A stretch of 64,000 nucleotides of DNA, taken from Denitromonas halophila. GTDB taxonomy: Bacteria; Pseudomonadota; Gammaproteobacteria; Burkholderiales; Rhodocyclaceae. The stretch spans positions 62,001 to 126,000 of the forward strand of contig NZ_VMNK01000003.1 of the NCBI RefSeq assembly GCF_007625155.1, in the 5' to 3' direction. Position 1 is the first letter of the stretch. Each line of letters starts with the position of its first letter. The notes under the pieces are model-generated. The model ran no database searches, was not told the DNA's origin, and was given only the letters and a program-made list of their open reading frames with translations. The translations under genes were made by a program, and so were the position numbers. Below are positions 28,529 through 38,286 of this stretch, in pieces.

Positions 28529-28987
28529 ATGCGCCAACGCCTCCCCATGCTCGCCACGATGCTCCTGGCCGCCTGCACCCACCCGGCCACCGTCGCAACG
28601 CCACAACTGTGCCTGAGCAGCGAAGGCGTCCCCAGCCAGACACTGCCGGACACGCGCTTCACGCTCACCTGGATGCATTCCATCGAAAAGACCCGCTGGG
28701 AAGAAGACTGGCGCCTCGACGCCGGCCAGATGGTGCTGGACGAAGCACGGGTGCTGGGCTCGGGCGCCGGCATGGAGCCCGCGCCGGGCGCCCGCCTGGT
28801 CGACGGCGTGTGGCACTACCGCGTCGCGCGCCGAGAACCGGCGCTGGCCCTGACCCACTCGCCTTTTACTGCCGGCTACACCCTGTGCGCGACGGGCCGC
28901 TGTCAGGCGCTGGTCGACTGGCTGCCGGGTTTGCCCGAGATCGCACGCATCGAAATCCACGCCTGCGAAACGGCCGCACAAAAATAA
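28529..28987 (+). CDS. DUF1850 lipoprotein
   Basis: The 152-residue protein has a lipobox LLAAC (lipid-modified Cys16) after a short hydrophobic stretch, so it is probably membrane-anchored in the periplasm. The core FTLTWMHSIEKTRWEEDWRL is the hallmark of DUF1850. Family members are usually found with TRAP transporters, but none is present here. It is a single plus-strand gene. Confidence 0.85.
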   Translation: MRQRLPMLATMLLAACTHPATVATPQLCLSSEGVPSQTLPDTRFTLTWMHSIEKTRWEEDWRLDAGQMVLDEARVLGSGAGMEPAPGARLVDGVWHYRVARREPALALTHSPFTAGYTLCATGRCQALVDWLPGLPEIARIEIHACETAAQK

Positions 28988-29014
28988 AAAGGGCGTGGCC
29001 TTGGCCACACCCTC
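28985..29014 (-). terminator. Hairpin terminator for 6S RNA, also usable by the DUF1850 gene
   Basis: On the minus strand GGGTGTGGCC, loop AA, GGCCACGCCC then TTTTTATTTT forms a 10-bp stem and a U-tract immediately past the 6S RNA. In the plus direction the same stem follows the DUF1850 stop by 3 bp. Confidence 0.85.
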
Positions 29015-29021
29015 TTGTGTA

Positions 29022-29202
29022 GGTCCCCCGCGATGCCGACCCGACCGGGCATCCTGAACCTAGGGTTCAGGTGGTCGCTGTACCTGACGCTTCAGGCACA
29101 TCCAGCAAGGGATGCGCACAACAGCAATCGTAGCGGTTAGCAACCGTGTCGCATGACATTGGTTCAAGGAATCAACGGCCGACGCGAACACCGCAGGGGA
29201 TT
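29022..29202 (-). ncRNA. ssrS: 6S RNA (RNA polymerase regulator)
   Basis: About 180 bases on the minus strand fold as 6S RNA. The 5' part TCCCCTGCGGTGTTCGCG pairs with the 3' part GGCATCGCGGGGGA as the closing stem. The 3' half has CCACCTGAACCCTAGGTTCA, matching the conserved E. coli segment CCTTGAACCAAGGGTTCAAG. The locus is directly downstream of zapA, as in many proteobacteria, and a terminator follows. 6S RNA mimics an open promoter and holds sigma70 RNA polymerase in stationary phase. Ends are approximate. Confidence 0.88.
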
Positions 29203-29226
29203 GATCTTAGACAGCCCGACGGGCTC

Positions 29227-29523
29227 TCAGAACAACTTTTCCTGTTGCGCCAGGACATCGTCCAGGCGCGAATTCATGGAATCAATCTTACGCTTCATGC
29301 CCGGCATGTCAAACCCTCCTGAGCGCTGAAACTGAAGATATTCATGTGCAATATTCAGGGCGGTCATCACGGCCAGCTTTTCGCCCGTGGCTCCGGTTTT
29401 TCCGCCCAGTTCGGACAATTTACCTTCCAGCACTTGTACTGCGGCCTGCAGGCCCTCGCGGTCTTCCGGCGCGCAGCCGACCCGGTATTCCTTGCCCAGC
29501 AGAATAATGTCGAGTGTGTCCAT
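29227..29523 (-). CDS. zapA: Cell division protein ZapA
   Basis: The 98-residue protein begins MDTLDIILLGKEYRVGC and has a C-terminal coiled-coil helix (about 50-95), as in ZapA, which crosslinks FtsZ filaments at the division site. The start at 29523 is chosen over a frame to 29760 that would overlap the upstream coiled-coil gene. It lies 5 bp after that gene, and 6S RNA follows. Confidence 0.92.
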   Translation of the reverse strand: MDTLDIILLGKEYRVGCAPEDREGLQAAVQVLEGKLSELGGKTGATGEKLAVMTALNIAHEYLQFQRSGGFDMPGMKRKIDSMNSRLDDVLAQQEKLF

Positions 29524-29528
29524 GTCGT

Positions 29529-29723
29529 TCAGCTCTCGGGCAGGGTTTCGAGCACGGCACTGACGCCACGCAAGGCGGCATCGACCTTTGCGGCCAGTCG
29601 CTTGTTCTCGGTCTGCAGCGTGGCGATCCGCGATTTGAGCTCGCGGTTCTCCTGCTTCTGCGCATCGAAGTAGCGGATCAGTTCTTCCAGTTGCTGCTGG
29701 AGGTGGTCGAGTTCGGCGTCCAT
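29529..29723 (-). CDS. zapB: ZapB-like/TIGR02449 coiled-coil protein
   Basis: The 64-residue protein is almost entirely one coiled coil (LDHLQQQLEELIRYFDAQKQ onward, heptad leucines), like the small ZapB-type division proteins encoded directly upstream of zapA in beta- and gammaproteobacteria. It would act with ZapA at the Z ring. The gene symbol is by context and fold; sequence identity to E. coli ZapB is expected to be low. Confidence 0.8.
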   Translation of the reverse strand: MDAELDHLQQQLEELIRYFDAQKQENRELKSRIATLQTENKRLAAKVDAALRGVSAVLETLPES

Positions 29724-29756
29724 GGATCAGATGGTAGTGAGCCGGGCCGGTCGAGG

Positions 29757-31253
29757 TCAAGCAACGTATGCACGGATGGCGTTTTCATGCGCCGGGCCAA
29801 AGCACGCGGCGAGGCGGTCGAGGTCGAGATGCTCGGCAAGACAATCGGCCAGACGGTCCAGATCGGCCTGGCGTCGCGCCGCCACATCCATCGGTTGCGC
29901 CGCCTGCCCCCCCGCCCAGGCGAGCAGCGCCGCCAGCGCTTCGGGTGCATCGAAGAGGCCGTGGGCGTAGCTGCCAAGCACCTGGTTGTCGTCACTGATC
30001 GCGCCATCGCTTCGCCCGTCGTCGAAACGTACCGCCGGGCGCGCCAACGCCGCACCGCGGCTCACACCCATGTGGATTTCGTAGCCCGTCATGGCCGCCT
30101 CGCCGCCGAAGCACAAGCGGCCGCTCACATTACGCAGTTGCTTGACCGCCTCGAGCGTCGTTTCCATATCGAAGATGCCCAGCCCGGTGCTGCTACCCGG
30201 CGCCCCCTCAACGCCTTGGGGATCTCGCATTTCTTTGCCAAGCATCTGAAAGCCCCCACAAATGCCGACCACTTTGCCGCCGTAGCGCAGATGGCGCTGA
30301 ATCGCTGCGTCCCAGCCCTGCCCTACCATCCATTCACGGTCCGCGCGCACGCTCTTGGAGCCTGGCAACACGATCAGATCCGCTGGCGGAATCGGCTGAC
30401 CCGGCCCCACCCAGCAAAAATCGACCTGCGGGTGCAGGCGCAGCGCATCCAGATCAGTGTGGTTCGAAATGCGCGGAAAAGCGGGGGCGACCACGCGCAG
30501 CGCGATTTCGCCCTTGTCGATCCGCGCATCGCCCAGCGCGTCTTCCGCATCCAGAAACAAGCCGTGCAGGTAGGGCAGCGTGCCGATCACCGGCCGCCCG
30601 GTGCGCGCCTCCAGCCAGTCCAGCCCCGACTGCAGCAAGCTGATATCGCCCCGAAAACGATTGATGATGAAGCCCTTCACCCGCGCCTGCTCGCTCGGCG
30701 AGAGCAGCTCCAGCGTACCGACCAGATGTGCAAACACACCGCCGCGGTCGATATCGGCCACCAGAATCACCGGGCAATCCGCCGCCTCGGCAAAGCCCAT
30801 GTTGGCGATGTCGCGGTCGCGCAGATTGATCTCGGCGGGACTACCTGCACCTTCGATCAGCACGCAGTCATAGGCGGCCGTCAGACGCGCCCAGCTCTGC
30901 ATAACCGCCGCCATAGCTGTCGGTTTGTACTGGTGGTAGTCCTTGGCCGACAGCGTCGACACCACCTGGCCGTGGATGATCACCTGCGCGCCGATGTCGG
31001 TGGCGGGCTTGAGCAGCACCGGGTTGAAGTCGGTGTGCGGCGTGACGCCCGCGGCCAACGCCTGCAGCGCCTGCGCCCGGCCGATCTCGCCACCGTCGGC
31101 GGTCACCGCCGAGTTGAGTGCCATGTTCTGCGGCTTGAAGGGCGCGACGCGGCAACCCCCGCGCGCCAGCAGGCGGGCCAGGCCGGCGACCAGGGTGGTC
31201 TTGCCTGCGTCGGAGGTGGTGCCCTGAACCATCAAGCTGGCGCAATCATGCAT
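29757..31253 (-). CDS. cobQ: Cobyric acid synthase
   Basis: The 498-residue amidotransferase adds four amides to adenosylcobyrinic acid diamide. It has an N-terminal P-loop-like [14 protein letters not shown], the KPQNMALNS segment, and a C-terminal class I glutaminase-like domain with nucleophile Cys in [13 protein letters not shown] 31253 ([11 protein letters not shown]) is chosen because the extra N-terminal residues of the frame from 31334 are not conserved in the family. It is divergent from cbiB, with 67 bp between; no cobalamin riboswitch fits in that gap. Confidence 0.93.
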   Translation of the reverse strand: MHDCASLMVQGTTSDAGKTTLVAGLARLLARGGCRVAPFKPQNMALNSAVTADGGEIGRAQALQALAAGVTPHTDFNPVLLKPATDIGAQVIIHGQVVSTLSAKDYHQYKPTAMAAVMQSWARLTAAYDCVLIEGAGSPAEINLRDRDIANMGFAEAADCPVILVADIDRGGVFAHLVGTLELLSPSEQARVKGFIINRFRGDISLLQSGLDWLEARTGRPVIGTLPYLHGLFLDAEDALGDARIDKGEIALRVVAPAFPRISNHTDLDALRLHPQVDFCWVGPGQPIPPADLIVLPGSKSVRADREWMVGQGWDAAIQRHLRYGGKVVGICGGFQMLGKEMRDPQGVEGAPGSSTGLGIFDMETTLEAVKQLRNVSGRLCFGGEAAMTGYEIHMGVSRGAALARPAVRFDDGRSDGAISDDNQVLGSYAHGLFDAPEALAALLAWAGGQAAQPMDVAARRQADLDRLADCLAEHLDLDRLAACFGPAHENAIRAYVA

Positions 31254-31320
31254 CACGTACAATCCCGTTCTCGAAAAGCATTGGATTATCCCGCAAGCGG
31301 CCGCGCGCCGTGCATTTGCC

Positions 31321-32256
31321 ATGCCCCCCTTCACTCACCTGACCCTCGCCCTCGTCGCCGGTGTGCTGCTCGACCGCTTGTTGGGCGAGCCGCGACGCTA
31401 CCACCCGCTGGTCGGCTTCGGCACGCTGGCGACCTGGCTGGAGCGGCGACTCAACCGCCCCGGGCATCGCATTGCACGCGGCGCGCTGGCGTGGGCGCTG
31501 GCCGTGTTGCCGTGGGTGCTTGCCGCCGCGTGGCTGCGCGTGCACGGCGGGCTTTTGGCAATCGCCATCGACGTCGGTCTGCTGTGGTTTGCCCTCGGCG
31601 CGCGTTCGCTGGTCGAACACGCCCACGCCGTGGCCGTACCGCTACAGGCGGGCGATCTGGCCGAAGCCCGCCGACGCGTCGGCTGGATCGTCTCGCGCGA
31701 CACCGCCGCGCTCAACCCGACGCAAGTCGCCGCCGCCGGCACCGAGTCGGTCCTGGAGAACGGCAACGACGCCATCTTCGGCACCTTGTTCTGGTTTCTC
31801 GTCGCGGGCGGGCCGGGCGCAGTGCTGTTCCGCCTGGCCAACACCCTGGACGCGATGTGGGGCTATCGCACCGAGCGCTATCTGCACTTTGGCCGCCTCG
31901 CCGCGCGTGTCGACGATGTGCTCGGCTGGCTGCCCGCCCGGCTGACGGCACTCAGCTATGCCCTGCTCGGCCACACCCGCCACGCCCTGCATTGCTGGCG
32001 ACACCAGGGGCCGGGCTGGAAGAGCCCGAACGCCGGGCCGGTGATGGCCGCCGGCGCCGGCGCCCTGCGCGTGCAGCTCGGCGGCGAGGCGCCCTACCAT
32101 GGCGCGATGACGCAACGCCCGCCGCTGGGCAGCGGCAGCGCGCCGGATGCAAACAGCCTGTTTGCCGCCATCGCGCTGGTCAATCGCTCGCTGGCCTTAT
32201 GGATCGGAATCAGCCTACTCGCAGGCGCCATCGCTTGGGGGCTGCCCCATGCTTGA
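31321..32256 (+). CDS. cbiB: Adenosylcobinamide-phosphate synthase CbiB
   Basis: The 311-residue membrane protein joins aminopropanol phosphate to adenosylcobyric acid. Family motifs include [19 protein letters not shown] at the N-terminus, [30 protein letters not shown] in the middle and the segment ending [20 protein letters not shown]. About four or five helices are visible. It overlaps cobD by 8 bp and starts the plus-strand cobalamin operon. Confidence 0.92.
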   Translation: MPPFTHLTLALVAGVLLDRLLGEPRRYHPLVGFGTLATWLERRLNRPGHRIARGALAWALAVLPWVLAAAWLRVHGGLLAIAIDVGLLWFALGARSLVEHAHAVAVPLQAGDLAEARRRVGWIVSRDTAALNPTQVAAAGTESVLENGNDAIFGTLFWFLVAGGPGAVLFRLANTLDAMWGYRTERYLHFGRLAARVDDVLGWLPARLTALSYALLGHTRHALHCWRHQGPGWKSPNAGPVMAAGAGALRVQLGGEAPYHGAMTQRPPLGSGSAPDANSLFAAIALVNRSLALWIGISLLAGAIAWGLPHA

Positions 32257-33241
32257 GCACGGCGGCGGTCTGCGCGCGGCGGCAGCACGTTACGGCATCC
32301 CGGTCGCCGACTGGCTGGATCTGTCCACCGGCATCAACCCCACGCACTATCCGCTGATCGCGCCGCCGGCCAGCGTGTGGCATCGCCTGCCCGAACCCGA
32401 CGCCGGCCTGCTGGCCGCGGCCGCCGCCTATTACGGCAGCGACCAGCTATTGCCAGTCGCGGGCAGCCAGGCCGCCATCCAGGCCTTGCCGGCGGTGCTC
32501 CGCGCACCCCGCGTCGGCATGCTGGCGCCCAGCTACGCCGAGCACGCGCATGCCTGGCGACACCGCGACATCATGTGGCTGAGCGCAGACACCATCGACG
32601 CCGCTGTCGACACCCTGGACGCGCTGTTGCTGGTACAGCCCAACAACCCGACCGGCGAGCACTTTGACCGCGCGCAACTCATCGGCTGGCACCGCCGGCT
32701 GGCGCGGCGCGGCGGTACGCTGATCGTGGACGAAGCCTTCATCGACACCGCCCCCGCCGACAGCCTCGCCCCGCTCGCCGGCGCGCCCGGACTGGTGATC
32801 CTGCGCTCGCTGGGCAAGTTTTTCGGTCTGGCTGGCGCACGGGTGGGTTTCGTGCTGGCCGAACCGGCGGTACGCCATGCGCTCGCCAGTCACCTCGGCC
32901 CATGGACGATCAGCGCCCCTGCGCAAGACATCGCCCGTCAGGCGCTCAGCGACACCGCCTGGCAACACCACATGCGCGCCGCGCTCGCCACCGACGGCGC
33001 ACGCATGGCGGCGCTGCTCAAGCACCACGGCGCAGCCCCTGCCGGCCCGGCGCTGTTCAAAACCCTTCATACCGCCACCGCCCGCCCATGGCAAAACGCC
33101 CTGGCGCGCGAGGCAATTCTGGTGCGCGCTTTCGACACCCCGGCGGCGCTGCGCGTTGGCCTGCCGCCAGACGAAGCCGGCTGGCGACGGCTCGACGCCG
33201 CGCTCTCTCGCGCCCGGCGCGACGGACACTCACTGGAGTAA
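32249..33241 (+). CDS. cobD: Threonine-phosphate decarboxylase CobD
   Basis: The 330-residue PLP enzyme of aminotransferase fold I makes aminopropanol phosphate for cobinamide. It begins HGGGLRAAAARYGIP, has LLVQPNNPTGEHF and the Schiff-base Lys190 in RSLGKFFGLAG. The start at 32249 gives the expected family N-terminus and overlaps cbiB by 8 bp. The short distance from cbiB fits their consecutive steps. Confidence 0.93.
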   Translation: MLEHGGGLRAAAARYGIPVADWLDLSTGINPTHYPLIAPPASVWHRLPEPDAGLLAAAAAYYGSDQLLPVAGSQAAIQALPAVLRAPRVGMLAPSYAEHAHAWRHRDIMWLSADTIDAAVDTLDALLLVQPNNPTGEHFDRAQLIGWHRRLARRGGTLIVDEAFIDTAPADSLAPLAGAPGLVILRSLGKFFGLAGARVGFVLAEPAVRHALASHLGPWTISAPAQDIARQALSDTAWQHHMRAALATDGARMAALLKHHGAAPAGPALFKTLHTATARPWQNALAREAILVRAFDTPAALRVGLPPDEAGWRRLDAALSRARRDGHSLE

Positions 33242-33244
33242 TCT

Positions 33245-34144
33245 TTGCCCATGACTTTTCGCTTTTCCGCCCTGATCCTCACGCTCGCCCTGCTGCTCCC
33301 CGGCCTGCCGGCACATGCGCAACTCACCGTCACCGACGACGTGGGCCAGTCGGTCGCCCTGCCCACCCCGGCAAGGCGCATCGTCTCGCTGGCGCCACAT
33401 GTCACCGAGCTGATCTACGCCGCCGGCGCCGGTCACGCGCTGGTCGGCGCGGTCGATTACAGCGACTATCCGGTCGAGGCGCGCGCAGTCAAACGCGTCG
33501 GCAGCTATGTGCGAATCGACTTGGAGGCGGTCGCGGCGCTCAAGCCGGACGTGGTCATCGGCTGGCGCAGCGGCAACCCCGCCACCCAACTCGAACGCCT
33601 GCGCGCGCTGGGTCTGCCGGTGTATATCAACGAGCCGCGCAGCCTTGATGCGGTCGCCCACTCGCTCCGTCAGATCGGTATTCTGGCCGGCACGCAAGGC
33701 GAGGCCAATCGCGCCGCCGACGCCTTCGTGGCCCATCGCAATCGCCTGCGCGACGACTACGGCAGCCGCCCGCCGGTGCCGGTGTTCTACCAGATCTGGA
33801 ACCAGCCGCTGATGACCATCAACGGCCACCACCTGATCTCGGATGTGATCCGCCTGTGCGGTGGCCACAATGTGTTCGACACCCTCGATGTGCTGGCACC
33901 CAAGATCGGCGTCGAGGCGGTGCTGGCCAGCAACCCCGAAGCCATCGTCGCCAGCGGCATGGGCGAGTCGCGCCCCGAGTGGTTGGATGAATGGCGCAAA
34001 TGGCCCACCCTGACCGCCGTGCAACAAAACAACCTGTTCTTTGTGCCGCCTGACCTCATCCAGCGCCACACCCCGCGCATTCTCGATGGCGCAGATAGGC
34101 TCTGCCGCCACCTCGATACCGCCCGCGGCAAGCGCACGCCCTGA
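33245..34144 (+). CDS. btuF: Periplasmic cobalamin-binding protein, BtuF-like
   Basis: The 299-residue protein has a signal peptide (about residues 1-25, ending AHA before QLTVTDD) and the two-lobed periplasmic-binding fold with ARRIVSLAPHVTELIYAAGAG. It captures corrinoids for a BtuCD-type importer, which is not in the window. The start may be TTG 33245, which is 6 bases after GGAG, or ATG 33251, which is farther away. It follows cobD by 3 bp and overlaps the next BtuF-like gene by 1 base. Confidence 0.88.
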   Translation: MPMTFRFSALILTLALLLPGLPAHAQLTVTDDVGQSVALPTPARRIVSLAPHVTELIYAAGAGHALVGAVDYSDYPVEARAVKRVGSYVRIDLEAVAALKPDVVIGWRSGNPATQLERLRALGLPVYINEPRSLDAVAHSLRQIGILAGTQGEANRAADAFVAHRNRLRDDYGSRPPVPVFYQIWNQPLMTINGHHLISDVIRLCGGHNVFDTLDVLAPKIGVEAVLASNPEAIVASGMGESRPEWLDEWRKWPTLTAVQQNNLFFVPPDLIQRHTPRILDGADRLCRHLDTARGKRTP

Positions 34145-34950
34145 TGTCGCACCACCCGCAACGCATCGTCTGCCTGTCAACTGAAACGGTCGAGGTGCTG
34201 TATGCGCTGGGCGAAGCCGACCGCATTGTCGGCATCTCCGGCTTTACGGTACGCCCCGCCCGAGCGCGCAAGGAAAAGCCCAAGGTCAGCGGTTTTTCCA
34301 GCGCGCGCATCGACAAGATTCTGGCGGTGCGCCCCGACCTGGTGCTGGCGTTCTCCGACATGCAGGCGGACATTTGCCGCGACCTGATTCGCGCCGGCAT
34401 CGCCGTGCATGTGTTCAACCAGCGTGACATCGCCGGCATCCTGGCCATGATCACCACCGTCGGCGCCCTGGTCGGCGCGCAGGCGCGGGCCGATGCGCTG
34501 GTGGCGCAGCTCGACGCCCAACTCGACGCTGCCCGCCGCGCTGGCGATGCCCGCATCGTACGACTCGGCCGGCGAGCACGGGTCTATTTCGAAGAATGGG
34601 ATACGCCGATGATCTGCGGCATCCGCTGGGTGTCCGAACTGATCGCCGTGGCCGGCGGCGAGGACGTGTTTGGCGAGCAAGCCACCGCGCCCGGCGCCAG
34701 CGCCCGCATCATCGCCGATGGCGCCGAGGTGATCGCACGGCAGCCGGACATCATTCTGGCCTCGTGGTGCGGTAAGAAAGTACGGGCCGAGCAGATCGCC
34801 GGGCGGCCCGGCTGGGACGCGCTGGAGGCCGTTCGCCAACAGCGCATTCACGAAATCAAATCAGCGCTGATCCTGTCGCCGGGCATGGTCGCCATCGAAG
34901 CCGGTCTGCCGGCCATTGCTGACGCGCTTGACCGCGTCTCGGCAATCTGA
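34144..34950 (+). CDS. BtuF-like cobalamin-binding protein without signal peptide
   Basis: The 268-residue protein has the same fold as the preceding gene (RIVCLSTETVEVLYALGEADRIVGISG) but starts directly with MSHHPQRIVCLS and has no signal peptide or lipobox. The stop of the upstream gene overlaps its ATG (TGATG), so the start is well fixed. It therefore seems cytoplasmic, which is odd for a binding protein. It could hand B12 to cytosolic enzymes or be exported by another route; both are speculation. Confidence 0.85.
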   Translation: MSHHPQRIVCLSTETVEVLYALGEADRIVGISGFTVRPARARKEKPKVSGFSSARIDKILAVRPDLVLAFSDMQADICRDLIRAGIAVHVFNQRDIAGILAMITTVGALVGAQARADALVAQLDAQLDAARRAGDARIVRLGRRARVYFEEWDTPMICGIRWVSELIAVAGGEDVFGEQATAPGASARIIADGAEVIARQPDIILASWCGKKVRAEQIAGRPGWDALEAVRQQRIHEIKSALILSPGMVAIEAGLPAIADALDRVSAI

Positions 34951-34972
34951 CGCAGCTGCGCCACGCGCCGGA

Positions 34973-36124
34973 CTAATCGCGCTCGCCCGAACCGAGCATG
35001 GTGCTCGCGTAATAGCGGCGCCAGTCCTGACGCGCGGCCCGCCACCAGCGCCGATCCAGCACACGGGACAAACGCGGCAGCGATCGCTGCAGATAGTGAC
35101 TGGCCGCAGTGTGCGCGTCCGGCTCAGGCACGCGGGGGGCCACGCCCAGGGCCACCAGGCGATCGGTCAGCGTGGGATGAAAGCACAGGCCGCTGTCCTC
35201 GCACACCAGCGAATGCAGCGCGCGGTGCTGCGGCGCTGCGTGAAAACCCGCCGCCACGCCCATCCCCATGTCGCGGAAGGGGCGCAGGCTGGGACGCGGC
35301 ATTTCGGCGGCCTGCGACATCACCGCACCCCAGTAATCGGTTTCAATGAAGTTGGCCTTCATGGCCACTTCCACCAGCGTATCGCCCAGCAATTTGCTGC
35401 CGACGATACGGGCGGCCAGCCGATCGGCTTCGTATTCTTCGAGATGGTTGAGGCGTACGGCGGCCATCAGGTCGGCCTCGGCCCAGCGCGCAAAACCACG
35501 ATCGACCCACTGCGCCAGCCAGCTGTCTTCGGCCGCAATCCGCTCACACACACGGTGCCACCAGGCGCGCACATGTGCGCCCCAGGCGGGCCAGCCGCCG
35601 CGCTGTCGATTGAGGTGGGCCAGCTCATGCGCCAGGATGGCAGCGAGTTGGCGCGGCGACACGCTGTGCACCAGCGGCAGCCCGATGATCAAGGTGGTGT
35701 CCATCGCGCCCCAGTAGCCCCAGCGCGGGCGCTGGAAAACGGCAGCGTTCATTTCGGACGAGATACGGATGGTCTGAATGCTTTCGGCGCCCATGCGCTC
35801 GGCGAGGTTGTCGAGCAGCCGGTACAAGGCCGGCGCGGCGTGTCGATCAATCCGCACCCCTTCAGCGCGCGGCGCCGGCACCAGCAACCAGCGGACGATT
35901 CGCACCGCCCCCCAGACCAGCGCCGCAGCCAAACCCGCCACACCGATCTGCAGCATGGGCGTCCCGACCGACGCCGGCACCACGGCAATCATCAGCACCA
36001 CGGCAACGCCAACACTGACCATGGATGCCAGTGCCAGCACGGTCAGCGCCCCAGCCGCGCGCCAGGACAGGCGGCGAGCCAGACGGCGAACCGTGGCAGA
36101 AGATCGGGGGCGAATACGCGTCAT
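34973..36124 (-). CDS. M48-family membrane metallopeptidase
   Basis: The 383-residue protein has two N-terminal transmembrane helices (about 24-50 and 58-82) and a cytoplasmic-facing or periplasmic M48 domain with zinc motif HELAH at residues 166-170 and the third ligand region EEYEAD (about 228-233). It resembles HtpX/Ste24-type proteases of membrane quality control but lacks a recognised C-terminal extension. It is convergent with the cobalamin operon. Confidence 0.88.
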   Translation of the reverse strand: MTRIRPRSSATVRRLARRLSWRAAGALTVLALASMVSVGVAVVLMIAVVPASVGTPMLQIGVAGLAAALVWGAVRIVRWLLVPAPRAEGVRIDRHAAPALYRLLDNLAERMGAESIQTIRISSEMNAAVFQRPRWGYWGAMDTTLIIGLPLVHSVSPRQLAAILAHELAHLNRQRGGWPAWGAHVRAWWHRVCERIAAEDSWLAQWVDRGFARWAEADLMAAVRLNHLEEYEADRLAARIVGSKLLGDTLVEVAMKANFIETDYWGAVMSQAAEMPRPSLRPFRDMGMGVAAGFHAAPQHRALHSLVCEDSGLCFHPTLTDRLVALGVAPRVPEPDAHTAASHYLQRSLPRLSRVLDRRWWRAARQDWRRYYASTMLGSGERD

Positions 36125-36323
36125 GGCGTCCGGTAGGTCCGAGGAGGGCTCACTGTAAACGATTGAAATGACAATAAAAATACGACTTTAGACGTAGCCA
36201 CCCCTTGTCGACCGAACAGCATATGACATCATGCTATCCGCCACCCCACTCCCCCCGCCATTAGGGCGTTCCTGCATATGGCATAAACAACACCGCCGAT
36301 TTCACACACGCCGCGCCGTGCCC

Positions 36324-36355
36324 AGAAAAGAAACGGGCGACCCGATGGCCGCCCG
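36324..36355 (-). terminator. Rho-independent terminator of leuA
   Basis: On the minus strand CGGGCG, loop GCCATCGGGT, CGCCCG then TTTCTTTTC forms a 6-7-bp GC stem with a T-rich tail, about 20-50 bp past the leuA stop. Confidence 0.7.
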
Positions 36356-36374
36356 CCCCTCCCTCTCGCTCGCC

Positions 36375-38069
36375 TCAGGCGCGCTTCTTCACATCCGCTT
36401 CCAGCCCTGCGCGTTGCTCCAGCTGATTCACCGCCGAGACAATCGCCTTCACCGAGGCGGTGACGATACTGCCGTCAATCCCGACCCCGAACACCGCGCC
36501 AGCCGCGCCTTCGCCTTGCAACTCGATGAAGGCCACCGCGCGTGCATCAGAGCCCTGACCGATCGCCCGCTCCTCGTAGCCAAGCAAACGCGCATCCGGC
36601 GCCAGCGCATGCAGCGCCGCATCGATCGGCCCGTTGCCGATACCGCGCAAGGCTTCGTGCTGACCACCACGCGTCACCCCCAGCTGGATACCCTGTTGCT
36701 CACCATGCTCAAAGAGATGATGCTCAGCATAGGCCACCCGCTCGCTGTTTTCGAGGTAGGTTTCGGTAAAGATGGTCCACAAGTCCTCAGCCCGCATCTC
36801 TCGACCGGTGTCGTCAGTGACCGCCTGCACGGCATTCGAGAACGCCACCTGCAGGCGCCGCGGCATCACCAGTCCATATTCGGCCTCAAGCAGATAGGCG
36901 ATGCCGCCCTTGCCCGACTGGCTATTCACCCGGATCACCGATTCGTAGCTGCGGCCCAGGTCGGCCGGGTCGACCGGCAAATAGGGCACGGCCCACGGGG
37001 CATCGGGTTGCTGCACAGCCAGGCCTTTCTTGATCGCGTCCTGATGCGAGCCCGAAAAGGCGGTAAACACCAGATCGCCGACATAGGGATGACGCGGGTG
37101 GATCGGCAACTGGGTGCAGTGCTCGACGGTGCGGGCGATTTCGTTGATGCACGAGAAATCGAGCCCCGGATGCACGCCCCGGCTGTAGAGATTGAGTGCC
37201 AGCGTCACGAGGTCGACGTTGCCCGTGCGCTCGCCGTTGCCGAACAGGCAACCTTCGACGCGGTCGGCGCCGGCCATCACCGCCAGCTCCGCCGCGGCCA
37301 CGGCGGTGCCGCGATCATTGTGCGGATGCACCGACAAGACCACGGCATCGCGCCGGTCGAGATGGCGGCTCATCCATTCGATCTGGTCGGCGTAGATGTT
37401 CGGCGTGCTCATCTCCACCGTGGCCGGCAGATTGATGATGCACGGCCGCTCGGGGGTCGGTACCCACTCGGCGATCACCGCGTTGCACACCTCAACGGCG
37501 AAGTCGATTTCGGTGCCGGTGAAGACTTCCGGGCTGTACTGAAAAACAAACTCGGTGTCGGGCTGGGTGGCGGCCAACTCGCGGATCAGGCGCGCATGCT
37601 CAACGGCGATCTGCTTGACGCCGGCACGGTCCTGATCGAACACGATGCGGCGGAAGTTCGGCGCCGTCGCGTTGTAAAAATGAATGATCGCGCGCCGCGC
37701 CCCGCGCACCGACTCAAAGGTACGGCGAATCAAGGATTCACGCGCCTGGGTGAGCACCTCGATGGTCACATCATCGGGCACGTCGCCGCTGTCGACCAGG
37801 GCGCGCACGAAATCAAAATCGGTCTGACTGGCCGACGGAAAGCCAACCTCGATCTCCTTGAAGCCGACCGCCACCAGCGTCTTGAACATGCGCTGCTTGC
37901 GCTCGGCGTTCATCGGCTCGAACAAGGCCTGGTTGCCGTCGCGCAGATCGGTACTCATCCAGACCGGCGGATGGGTCAGCGTCACGTCGGGCCAGGTCCG
38001 GTCGCGCCAGGGCTGGCCGTCCGGGAAGGAATTGAAGGCAGGGTATTTTTGACTCGGGTCGTTCAACAT
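36375..38069 (-). CDS. leuA: 2-isopropylmalate synthase (long form)
   Basis: The 564-residue enzyme condenses acetyl-CoA with 2-oxoisovalerate in the first step of leucine synthesis. The catalytic barrel has [10 protein letters not shown] (residues 39-48) and the metal ligands in [10 protein letters not shown], and the C-terminal LeuA dimer/regulatory domain (about 440-550) carries the leucine feedback site. GAGGAG precedes the ATG by 9 bases. It is a single-gene unit with a 216-base gap to a leucine-rich leader ORF upstream. Confidence 0.94.
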   Translation of the reverse strand: MLNDPSQKYPAFNSFPDGQPWRDRTWPDVTLTHPPVWMSTDLRDGNQALFEPMNAERKQRMFKTLVAVGFKEIEVGFPSASQTDFDFVRALVDSGDVPDDVTIEVLTQARESLIRRTFESVRGARRAIIHFYNATAPNFRRIVFDQDRAGVKQIAVEHARLIRELAATQPDTEFVFQYSPEVFTGTEIDFAVEVCNAVIAEWVPTPERPCIINLPATVEMSTPNIYADQIEWMSRHLDRRDAVVLSVHPHNDRGTAVAAAELAVMAGADRVEGCLFGNGERTGNVDLVTLALNLYSRGVHPGLDFSCINEIARTVEHCTQLPIHPRHPYVGDLVFTAFSGSHQDAIKKGLAVQQPDAPWAVPYLPVDPADLGRSYESVIRVNSQSGKGGIAYLLEAEYGLVMPRRLQVAFSNAVQAVTDDTGREMRAEDLWTIFTETYLENSERVAYAEHHLFEHGEQQGIQLGVTRGGQHEALRGIGNGPIDAALHALAPDARLLGYEERAIGQGSDARAVAFIELQGEGAAGAVFGVGIDGSIVTASVKAIVSAVNQLEQRAGLEADVKKRA

Positions 38070-38127
38070 CGGAAATCACTCCTCAATTTTTGCAACACAT
38101 CTTTCGAATTCGGGTGGCCGTCACGGC

Positions 38128-38158
38128 AACCGGGCGGCCACGGCTTCGCGGCCCGGTT
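38128..38158 (-). promoter_or_regulatory. Strong hairpin between the leader ORF and leuA
   Basis: AACCGGGC (38128-38135) and GCCCGGTT (38151-38158) form a perfect 8-bp stem around a 15-base loop, starting 60 bases before leuA. No U-tract follows, so it is not a standard terminator. It could be the attenuating or start-masking structure that the leader ORF controls. Confidence 0.45.
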
Positions 38159-38286
38159 ACCGGTTGGCAGTCGCAGATCAAATCGAGGGTTCGGAAGCAT
38201 GGTCGCTCCAGGGGCGCAAGGCGCCAAGCATGGCATCACACCACTCGGTGAGCGGCGGCGGGGTCACAACAGGAAGGGGGTAAAGG

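Noticed and set aside
31254-31320. Cobalamin riboswitch in the cobQ/cbiB gap
   Set aside because: The gap is only 67 bp, too short for the roughly 200-base element, and no B12-box-like sequence is seen.
29514-32357. Long plus-strand ORF (947 codons) opposite zapB, cobQ and overlapping cbiB
   Set aside because: Runs antisense through cobQ and out of frame through cbiB and cobD; no domain is visible.
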